Part shown: positions 1 to 4,580 of the stretch, piece by piece
Position numbering within the stretch: position 1 is the stretch's first letter
How the letters are laid out: every line of letters begins with the position of its first letter
From: Kiritimatiellales bacterium
Lineage (GTDB): Bacteria > Verrucomicrobiota > Kiritimatiellia > Kiritimatiellales > Pontiellaceae
DNA length: 6,561 nt
Assembly (NCBI GenBank): GCA_013042165.1
Contig: JABDQT010000288.1
Span: 1 to 6,561 of the forward strand
Direction of reading: 5' to 3'
The notes under the pieces: generated by a model
Database searches by the model: none
The model's input: the letters and a program-made list of their open reading frames with translations, nothing else
Told to the model about the DNA's origin: nothing
Position numbers and translations under genes: made by a program

Positions 1-484
1 GTCCAGGCCTTCCACGATCGAGGAGTTTTTCGAAAATCTCACGGAGAAGCTGGAGCCCAAGCCCACCGAGCTTCCGGAGTGGCCGGAAGGCTATGAGCGG
101 CCGGATTACATGAAAGAGATGGAGGCGTTCACAACCGCCCGCGAGGAGACGTACGAAGAAGAAGAGACTGCGGAAATCATTCCCATGCCGCCCCCTGCAC
201 CCAGGCCGACTCCCATGGCACTGGATGCGGAACCGGTGCCGCCGGCCATCGCGGAGGTGGAACCGCTTGCGTTCCTTAAATCGGGACTAAAGTCGATGCC
301 GGCCATGATTTTCAGCTCGCAAAGCATGCGGATGCCCTCTGCCTCCATCACGAATCCGGCCTTGGGCCGGATCGACTTTCCCCTGGAGAACAAACGCGAT
401 CTGAAACAGGCGATCATCGCCAACATCATTCTTCGGCCGCCGCGCGCCTACGACACCACCATCGAAAACCTCTATGCCAAGTAA
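1..484 (+). CDS. 3' end of an unrecognised gene
   Basis: The reading frame is open from base 2, the window edge, to a TAA at 482-484, giving the last 160 residues of a longer protein. I do not recognise the family. The visible part begins with an acidic stretch containing E-F-F-E-N-L and L-P-E-W-P-E-G-Y, followed by a run of glutamates and a proline/alanine-rich linker (about residues 60-90), which looks like an unstructured spacer between domains. The last 50 residues are more ordered and end in a hydrophobic, basic segment (A-I-I-A-N-I-I-L-R-P-P-R-A-Y). That tail faintly resembles a short C-terminal helix followed by PP-R-A that I associate with uncharacterised proteins in several bacterial phyla, but this is only an impression. 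There is no membrane segment, signal peptide or catalytic motif. An in-frame ATG at 110 is not a convincing start because the frame continues upstream with similar composition. Confidence 0.7.
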   Translation, partial: SRPSTIEEFFENLTEKLEPKPTELPEWPEGYERPDYMKEMEAFTTAREETYEEEETAEIIPMPPPAPRPTPMALDAEPVPPAIAEVEPLAFLKSGLKSMPAMIFSSQSMRMPSASITNPALGRIDFPLENKRDLKQAIIANIILRPPRAYDTTIENLYAK

Positions 485-505
485 ACGACTTGCAGGGTTT
501 GGAAG

Positions 506-534
506 TTGCCAAGCGCAGCGCGGTTTAGCTTAAT
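506..534 (+). promoter_or_regulatory. Candidate sigma70-type promoter, possibly leaderless
   Basis: TTGCCA at 506-511 matches the -35 consensus at 5 of 6 bases. After exactly 17 bases, CTTAAT at 529-534 matches the -10 consensus at 4 of 6. Transcription would then start about 6-7 bases downstream, at or next to the ATG at 541. No Shine-Dalgarno sequence lies before that ATG, which fits a leaderless message. This is a pattern match only. Confidence 0.4.
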
Positions 535-540
535 AGCCGA

Positions 541-1329
541 ATGAACGACATTGCACTCACTCACCTGCTGGATGTGGCGATTTGCGCTTCGGATGCCGCC
601 GGCAAACATGCGCTGAACAACACCGATCGGCGTACCGAAGCCTCCGAGACGTTCACGCATGACGTCAAGCTGGTGCTCGACATGGAGTGCCAGAAGATCG
701 CTGAAGAAATCATTGCACAGGAATTTCCGGATCACGGCATTCTCGGCGAGGAAGACGAACGGCCGAGCCTTTCCAGCGCCTATGAATGGATCATCGACCC
801 TATCGACGGAACGATGAACTACACCCATAACCTGCCCTACTGGTGCTCTTCGGTGGCCGTGCGCCACCAGGGCAAGGTGGTCGCCGGCTGCGTGAATGCG
901 CCGGTATTCAACGACTACTACACCGCGCACGCCGACGATGCGGCCAGGCTCAACGGCGAGCCCATCCGCGTTTCTGAAGCGGAACATCTGCAGGATGCCA
1001 TGGTGCTCTCCGGTCTATCCAAACACATGAGTTCGCCCAGGGAGCCGCACTTCGACATGTTCCGCATGCTGGCACTCAACGCCCGTAAAGTCCGCATCAA
1101 TGGATCGGCTGCACTCGACCTGTGTAACGTCGCCGCCGGAAACGGTGATGGCTTCTTCGAAACAGGGATCTATTTATGGGACTATGCCGCCGCCGGCCTG
1201 ATTGCGGAAAAGGCGGGCGGCGTGGTGTCGCTCTATCCGGAAGAAAACGGCCCGCACTGCGCAACCGTGCTTTGCGCCAATGAACACATCATCGATAGCC
1301 TGCGGGCCATCCACACCAAGTGTGCCTGA
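541..1329 (+). CDS. Inositol monophosphatase family protein
   Basis: A 262-residue cytoplasmic phosphatase of the FIG/inositol monophosphatase superfamily, a normal length for the family. These enzymes use Mg2+ to remove phosphate from inositol phosphates or related small molecules. The metal-binding signatures are complete: G-E-E at 69-71, D-P-I-D-G-T at 86-91 (D86 and D89) and W-D-Y-A-A at 213-217 (D214), at nearly the same spacing as the classic enzyme. The N-terminal segment reads D-V-K-L-V-L-D (41-47) where many members have D-x-V-T-x-x-D, suggesting a subgroup with a different substrate. The start is fixed because an in-frame stop at 526-528 precedes the ATG at 541. There is no ribosome binding site, but a promoter ends at 534. 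The exact substrate (inositol phosphate, histidinol phosphate, PAP or another) cannot be told from sequence; suhB-like activity is one possibility. Confidence 0.93.
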   Translation: MNDIALTHLLDVAICASDAAGKHALNNTDRRTEASETFTHDVKLVLDMECQKIAEEIIAQEFPDHGILGEEDERPSLSSAYEWIIDPIDGTMNYTHNLPYWCSSVAVRHQGKVVAGCVNAPVFNDYYTAHADDAARLNGEPIRVSEAEHLQDAMVLSGLSKHMSSPREPHFDMFRMLALNARKVRINGSAALDLCNVAAGNGDGFFETGIYLWDYAAAGLIAEKAGGVVSLYPEENGPHCATVLCANEHIIDSLRAIHTKCA

Positions 1330-1351
1330 TGCAACTTCGTCACATAGTGTT

Positions 1352-1486
1352 GATTTCCGATTTCCGATTTTTGATTTTCGGGGCCGCGACAGCCTGTTTG
1401 AAAGAAAGGCTAACGCCGCCTGCTTATCCGCCGAAGCCTTGGCGAAGGTGGATGTTCCGCAAATCGGCATTCAACATTCGGCAATC
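1352..1486. repeat. Inverted array of 7-base units around a central hairpin
   Basis: This element fills most of the 222-base spacer before the methyltransferase gene. The left flank is four head-to-tail 7-mers: GATTTCC (1352), GATTTCC (1359), GATTTTT (1366), GATTTTC (1373). The right flank has four 7-mers of opposite polarity: GCAAATC (1459), GGCATTC (1466), AACATTC (1473), GGCAATC (1480). Reverse-complemented, these read GA(A/T)T plus three bases, like the left units. Between the flanks lies a hairpin with a 7-base-pair stem, ATCCGCC (1426-1432) pairing with GGTGGAT (1447-1453), one pair being G-T. From memory, the segment around 1427-1452 resembles a palindrome dispersed through many bacterial genomes that gives spurious 'KASADK' peptides; I cannot verify that here. 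No real coding sequence is seen in it. Confidence 0.65.
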
Positions 1487-1551
1487 TAAAATTGACTCAC
1501 CCGGTACATTTGGAATGTTTTCCGGTGCTGATAAACCTCGGGGCATCAACC

Positions 1552-2385
1552 ATGGGTAAGAAAAAGAAAACACCGCCCGACATCCACTGGCTGTACGAGG
1601 CCTCCGTCCAGAACGTCGATACCGACCTCGATTTCGGCCGGCGTGTTTATGCCAAACACTGGAAACGAAAGCCGCGCACGGTTCGCGAGGACTTTTGCGG
1701 AACGGCCAAGCTTGCCGCGCGCTGGGTACAGCGCAACAAGCTGAACGAGGCGTGGGGAATCGACTTCCATCAGCCGACGCTCGACTGGGGCATCAAATAC
1801 AATGTATCGGAGCTGTCGGAAGAGCAGGAGAGCCGCCTGCATCTGATCTGTGGCGATGTGCTTGAGGAGATTACGCCCAAGATCGACCTGGCCTTCGCGC
1901 TCAACTTTTCCTTCTGCGTCTTCAAACAGCGCGAAACGCTGCGCGCCTATTTCAAGCGGGTGCGGCAAGCGCTCAACAAGGAAGGTCTTTTCGTGATGGA
2001 TATGTATGGAGGCAGTGAATCCGTCATCGCCAAATCCGACGACGTTCGCGAAATCCCCGGCTTCACCACACCTGAAGGAGCGGAAATTCCGGACTTTGAG
2101 TATATCTGGGAGCAGGCCGACTATAATCCGATCAACCACGATACCACCTGTCATATCCACTTTAAGGTGCCGGGTTTTCGAAAAATCAAAAAAGCCTTCA
2201 CCTATGAGTGGCGACTGTGGACGCTGATGGAACTACAGGAAATCCTGCTCGAGGCCGGCTTCTCCAAAGCCGAAATCTATCTGCACGACTTCGATAAAGA
2301 CGGCGAATCCGACGAAACCTTCCGCCTGCGCAAAACCTACGAAAACTGCCAGGGCTGGGTCGCCTACGTCGTGGGCATTAAATAA
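1552..2385 (+). CDS. Class I SAM-dependent methyltransferase
   Basis: A 277-residue cytoplasmic protein with a Rossmann-type SAM-binding fold. Visible landmarks, in order: R-E-D-F-C-G-T at 45-51 in the glycine-rich motif I position; G-I-D-F at 69-72, whose D71 would contact the SAM ribose; C-G-D-V at 100-103 (D102, adenine side); A-L-N-F-S-F at 116-121 in the motif IV position; and a C-terminal F-T-Y-E-W-R-L-W-T-L block (216-225) followed by an E-x-G-F-type strand. The D-F-C-G-T and F-x-Y-x-W-R-L-W blocks are typical of a widespread uncharacterised methyltransferase family; the methyl acceptor is unknown. I chose the ATG at 1552, where the protein begins M-G-K-K-K-K. An upstream TTG at 1492 would add 20 residues encoded in repeat-flanking sequence and is less likely. 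No strong ribosome binding site is visible; the GGGG at 1540-1543 is weak. The next gene, nth, is 74 bases downstream on the same strand. Confidence 0.88.
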   Translation: MGKKKKTPPDIHWLYEASVQNVDTDLDFGRRVYAKHWKRKPRTVREDFCGTAKLAARWVQRNKLNEAWGIDFHQPTLDWGIKYNVSELSEEQESRLHLICGDVLEEITPKIDLAFALNFSFCVFKQRETLRAYFKRVRQALNKEGLFVMDMYGGSESVIAKSDDVREIPGFTTPEGAEIPDFEYIWEQADYNPINHDTTCHIHFKVPGFRKIKKAFTYEWRLWTLMELQEILLEAGFSKAEIYLHDFDKDGESDETFRLRKTYENCQGWVAYVVGIK

Positions 2386-2401
2386 ACCCCATCGTTCTCA
2401 A

Positions 2402-2454
2402 TGCTCCTTCTCGTTCTCGTAATCGAGGACGACGGACGAGCCCGAGGAGGAGTA
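2402..2454 (+). promoter_or_regulatory. Leader hairpin enclosing the nth ribosome binding site
   Basis: CTCCTTCTCG at 2404-2413 can pair with CGAGGAGGAG at 2443-2452 over ten consecutive positions (one G-T), and 2402-2403 can add two more pairs with 2453-2454. The right arm contains the strong Shine-Dalgarno sequence GAGGAGGAG (2444-2452), which sits 7 bases before the GTG start of nth. A smaller hairpin can form inside: 2414-2419 with 2424-2429, loop TAAT. The arms consist of 6-base units such as CTCCTT, CTCGTT and CTCGTA. The structure would hide the ribosome binding site, but a regulatory role is inference; it may simply be a dispersed repeat that landed here. Confidence 0.5.
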
Positions 2455-2459
2455 CGATA

Positions 2460-3113
2460 GTGACTATAACTGAACGAGTAGCATACATTGCCCGCAAACT
2501 GGATGAGCTCTATCCGGATATTCCGATCCCGCTCGACCACACCGATGCATTCACGCTGCTCATCGCCGTGTTGCTTTCGGCCCAGTGCACGGACAAGCGC
2601 GTGAACCTCGTCACCCCCGCCCTCTTTGCCAAGGCCTCGACTCCGCAGGCGATGATGAAACTCTCTGTCGAAGAGATCCTGGAATGCATCCAGACCTGCG
2701 GGCTGGCCAACAGCAAGGCGAAAAACATCAAGCGGCTGTCGGAAATGCTTGTTGAGCATCATGGAGGTATCGTACCGCAAACGTTTGAGGAGCTGGAAAA
2801 ACTTCCCGGAGTGGGACACAAGACCGCCAGTGTGGTCATGATCCATGCCTTTAAAATCCCGGCCTTCCCGGTCGATACCCACATCCACCGCCTCTCCCAG
2901 CGCTGGGGCCTCACCAAAGGCAAAAATGTCGTGCAGACCGAGACCGACCTGAAAAAGCTGTTTCCCGAAGAAGAGTGGGAAAAGCTGCATCTGCAGATCA
3001 TCACCTATGGCCGCGAATACTGCACCGCCCGCGGCTGCGACGGAACCAAATGCGAAATCTGCCGAACCTGCTTTCCGAATCGCAAGCAACCCTTTGTCGC
3101 CAACAAGGCCTGA
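2460..3113 (+). CDS. nth: Endonuclease III (DNA glycosylase/AP lyase)
   Basis: A 217-residue base-excision repair enzyme that removes oxidised pyrimidines and cuts the strand at the resulting abasic site. L-L-S-A-Q-C-T-D at 38-45 is the family's N-terminal signature. The helix-hairpin-helix L-P-G-V-G-H-K (115-121) carries the catalytic K121, and P-V-D-T-H (137-141) carries the catalytic D139; these match E. coli K120 and D138. The length is close to E. coli Nth (211 residues). The C-terminal iron-sulfur loop is odd: cysteines lie at 188, 193, 198, 201 and 204, not in the classic C-x6-C-x2-C-x5-C spacing, so cluster ligation is either rearranged or absent. The GTG start is chosen because GAGGAGGAG ends 7 bases before it; that ribosome binding site lies in a hairpin. 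The gene is followed by a three-hairpin spacer element that may end transcription. The enzyme is DNA-bound and shows no signal peptide. Confidence 0.95.
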   Translation: MTITERVAYIARKLDELYPDIPIPLDHTDAFTLLIAVLLSAQCTDKRVNLVTPALFAKASTPQAMMKLSVEEILECIQTCGLANSKAKNIKRLSEMLVEHHGGIVPQTFEELEKLPGVGHKTASVVMIHAFKIPAFPVDTHIHRLSQRWGLTKGKNVVQTETDLKKLFPEEEWEKLHLQIITYGREYCTARGCDGTKCEICRTCFPNRKQPFVANKA

Positions 3114-3152
3114 GAAAGTATGTAGTTTTGCCGGCCGGTGGCTTCCGCAGTT

Positions 3153-3209
3153 CCGAGATCGCGGATCTCGGCTACACGGGTGCGCTGTAGGCGAGATCCG
3201 TGATCTCGC
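3153..3209. repeat. 57-base three-hairpin palindromic element
   Basis: Three adjacent 19-base palindromes occur without gaps: 3153-3171 (8-pair stem CCGAGATC/GATCTCGG), 3172-3190 (5-pair stem CTACA/TGTAG) and 3191-3209 (8-pair stem GCGAGATC/GATCTCGC). The outer two are also near-complements of each other, so the whole can refold into one long hairpin. In that form 3154-3176 pairs with 3186-3208 over 23 positions with one mismatch and one G-T, and a 9-base loop. The last stem is followed by ATTTATTTT (3210-3218), so it could also serve as a terminator for nth. Adjacent CCGGCCGG at 3131-3138 may belong to the same element. This has the look of a dispersed REP- or MITE-like repeat, but copy number cannot be seen here. 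Confidence 0.65.
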
Positions 3210-3224
3210 ATTTATTTTCCGTTC

Positions 3225-3238
3225 TTGACCCTCGTCAA
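3225..3238. promoter_or_regulatory. FNR-like palindrome upstream of the ferredoxin gene
   Basis: TTGAC-N4-GTCAA forms a perfect palindrome with the same half-site length and spacing as the FNR box TTGAT-N4-ATCAA. With flanking bases it extends to CTTGAC/GTCAAG (3224-3239). It lies about 60 bases before the ferredoxin ATG. The window also encodes a Crp/Fnr-family protein with an E-x-x-S-R recognition helix that would suit TTGA half-sites. The TTGACC inside it could be read as a -35 element, but no good -10 follows at the right distance, so an operator is more likely. The link to the local regulator is inference. Confidence 0.45.
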
Positions 3239-3248
3239 GGAACGTTTC

Positions 3249-3275
3249 TGTGCGATATGCCAATCTCATCGCACA
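3249..3275 (+). promoter_or_regulatory. Inverted repeat in the ferredoxin leader
   Basis: TGTGCGAT (3249-3256) and ATCGCACA (3268-3275) are perfect reverse complements separated by 11 bases. They lie between the FNR-like palindrome and the ribosome binding site AAGGAG (3285-3290). This could be an operator for a dimeric protein or an mRNA hairpin. Its function is not evident. Confidence 0.35.
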
Positions 3276-3297
3276 ATTTGAGACAAGGAGCAGACTG

Positions 3298-4113
3298 ATG
3301 AAACGTAAGATTATCGAAATTAACGAAGAGCTGTGCAACGGGTGCGGCGATTGCATCGTGGGCTGCGCGGAAGGCGCGCTGCAGCTGGTGGACGGCAAAG
3401 CCAAACTGGTAAAGGAAGACTTTTGCGACGGCTTCGGCGATTGCGTGGGAACCTGCCCCACCGGCGCCCTGCAGATCATTGAACGCGAAGCCGAAGCCTT
3501 CGACGAAGAAGCGACGATTGAACACGTTCGGAAGACCGGAGGCGAAGAAGCCGTCAAACGCATGCTCGATGCCGCCGTTGAACATGAAGCCAACGAGGAG
3601 AAAACGAAAATGGAACCACCGAAAACAGGCGGATGCCCCGGAATGCAGGTGCGTATGGCACAAAAGAAGGAGACGGCCGCCAAGCCGGCAACGACTTCTG
3701 TGGAAGGTGGCGGACAGGTCATCAAATCCGACCTCGATCAGTGGCCGATTCAGCTGCACCTCGTTCCGCCGACCGCGCCGTTTTTTGACGGAAAGGAGCT
3801 GGTCGTGCTCAGCACCTGCTCACCGGTAGCGTCGCCGGACGTGCATTGGCGCTATGTGCGCGGGCGCTCGCTGGTCGTGGCCTGCCCCAAGCTGGACAAG
3901 ACCGAAGGGTATGTCGAAAAACTCGCCGGCATCATGGCGCAGAACAATATTCCAAAGGTCATCGTGGTGCGCATGGAAGTTCCGTGCTGCGGCGGATTGA
4001 CCGCCATCACGCAGCAGGCGTATACGGCCAGCGGTCGCACCGATCTGATTGTTGAAGAAGTAACCATCGGACTCGATGGCGAGCTCCGCGGAACCAAACA
4101 ACTGGCGGGATAG
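3298..4113 (+). CDS. Ferredoxin-like 4Fe-4S dicluster protein
   Basis: A 271-residue cytoplasmic electron-transfer protein. The first motif C13-x2-C16-x2-C19-x3-C23 should bind a standard [4Fe-4S] cluster. The second, C43-D-G-F-G-D-C49-V-G-T-C53-P, has F46 where the second cysteine belongs. From memory, C-D-G-(L/F)-G is typical of this family, so the second site probably holds a 3Fe or non-standard cluster rather than being a mutation. After a charged linker, G-G-C113-P-G and a 120-residue C-terminal domain follow, with W-P-I-Q-L-H-L-V-P-P, a C174 near S-P, A-C196-P-K-L-D and V-P-C230-C231-G-G-L; these cysteines may form a further metal or redox site. The ATG at 3298 is chosen because AAGGAG ends 7 bases before it; a GTG at 3250 would put the start inside a leader inverted repeat. 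The cupin gene follows 71 bases later. Relatives occur near hybrid cluster protein genes in nitrosative-stress regulons (recalled, not checked). Confidence 0.88.
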   Translation: MKRKIIEINEELCNGCGDCIVGCAEGALQLVDGKAKLVKEDFCDGFGDCVGTCPTGALQIIEREAEAFDEEATIEHVRKTGGEEAVKRMLDAAVEHEANEEKTKMEPPKTGGCPGMQVRMAQKKETAAKPATTSVEGGGQVIKSDLDQWPIQLHLVPPTAPFFDGKELVVLSTCSPVASPDVHWRYVRGRSLVVACPKLDKTEGYVEKLAGIMAQNNIPKVIVVRMEVPCCGGLTAITQQAYTASGRTDLIVEEVTIGLDGELRGTKQLAG

Positions 4114-4118
4114 GTGAG

Positions 4119-4152
4119 GACGGCTTTCCCAGCCGTCTGCGGCGCGCGCGGA
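4119..4152. repeat. Two GC-rich hairpins between ferredoxin and cupin genes
   Basis: GACGGCT (4119-4125) pairs with AGCCGTC (4131-4137) around the loop TTCCC. Overlapping its right edge, TCTGCG (4136-4141) can pair with CGCGGA (4147-4152), one pair being G-T, so the two stems compete by two bases. Neither stem is followed by a T-run, so a classic intrinsic terminator is unlikely. The flanks TAGG (4111-4114) and CCTA (4161-4164) are also complementary, suggesting a discrete inserted repeat of about 54 bases. It may set the ratio of the two genes through mRNA stability. Confidence 0.5.
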
Positions 4153-4184
4153 GAGCACGCCCTACCGATAAAAGGAGAAGAATA

Positions 4185-4514
4185 ATGGACGAACTAAAAG
4201 GCAAACCTTTGAATTTGAAAGATGAAATCGCCTATGCCGACGGCGCGGTGATCAGCAAGACCCTGCTGAAGAAGGAGACGGGCAATATTACGCTGTTTTC
4301 GTTCGATACCGGTCAGGGACTCAGCGAGCACACCTCCCCGTTCGATGCCGTGGTGCAGGTGGTGGAGGGCGAGGGCGCTTTCATTATCGACGGCGACCTC
4401 AAGACGGTCAAGGAGGGTGAAATGATTATCATGCCGGCCAATATTCCCCACGATGTGCAGGCCGCCGAGCAGCCCTTCAAAATGCTGCTCACCATGATTC
4501 GATCCGAGAAATAG
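4185..4514 (+). CDS. Small cupin-domain protein
   Basis: A 109-residue single-domain cupin, a small beta-barrel likely to bind a metal or small ligand in the cytoplasm. The first cupin motif region is G-Q-G-L-S-E-H-T-S-P-F-D (43-54), giving H49, and continues to V-V-E-G-E-G (59-64). The second is M-P-A-N-I-P-H-D-V (83-91), giving H89. The usual H-x-H pair of motif 1 is reduced to one histidine, with S51 where the second would sit, so metal binding may use H49, E61 and H89 or be lost. The C-terminus F-K-M-L-L-T-M-I (98-105) is typical of a common family of small uncharacterised cupins. The start is supported by AAGGAG about 7 bases upstream. It probably shares an mRNA with the ferredoxin gene. 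The stop codon TAG at 4512-4514 overlaps the first bases of the following repeat element. Confidence 0.9.
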   Translation: MDELKGKPLNLKDEIAYADGAVISKTLLKKETGNITLFSFDTGQGLSEHTSPFDAVVQVVEGEGAFIIDGDLKTVKEGEMIIMPANIPHDVQAAEQPFKMLLTMIRSEK

Positions 4515-4578
4515 CTCACAGCTCACAGCTCACAGCAATTATTGCTGTTGGCTACTGGCTGTAAGCTTCAAGCTGAAA
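4513..4578. repeat. Inverted array of 7-base units between convergent genes
   Basis: The left side is three exact copies of AGCTCAC starting at 4513, 4520 and 4527. The right side is five degenerate 7-mers all starting GCT: GCTGTTG (4544), GCTACTG (4551), GCTGTAA (4558), GCTTCAA (4565), GCTGAAA (4572). The two sides meet in CAGCAA-TTA-TTGCTG (4533-4547). The complete hairpin 4513-4567 pairs at 21 of 26 positions (two of them G-T) with a 3-base loop. It fills the 66-base gap between the cupin and the convergent regulator gene, and could act as a two-way terminator, although no strong T-run follows the stem on the plus strand. On the minus strand the A-rich 4575-4580 lies upstream of the stem and gives a U-run entering it. 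Confidence 0.75.
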
Positions 4579-4580
4579 AA

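Noticed and set aside
472..987. Minus-strand open frame opposite the phosphatase at 541
   Set aside because: It covers the metal-binding motifs of a clear family member on the other strand and shows no features of its own.
1492..1551. TTG start at 1492 for the methyltransferase
   Set aside because: The added residues come from sequence bordering the repeat; the ATG at 1552 gives a typical basic N-terminus.
1546..2160. Minus-strand open frame opposite the methyltransferase
   Set aside because: It is a mirror of a strongly supported coding region, with no recognisable motif and no ribosome binding site argument.
3225..3230. TTGACC as a -35 promoter element
   Set aside because: No acceptable -10 lies 16-18 bases downstream, and the sequence is better explained as half of a perfect palindrome.
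3250..3297. GTG start at 3250 for the ferredoxin gene
   Set aside because: The ATG at 3298 has AAGGAG at ideal distance, and the extra 16 residues are encoded in a leader inverted repeat and lack family resemblance.
2364..3725. Long minus-strand open frame (453 codons) across nth and the ferredoxin gene
   Set aside because: It runs antisense to two well-supported genes and its translation shows low-complexity serine/proline sequence with no family signature.
4513..4578. CRISPR-like array
   Set aside because: The units are 7 bases, contiguous, without spacers, and switch orientation in the middle; no cas gene is present.
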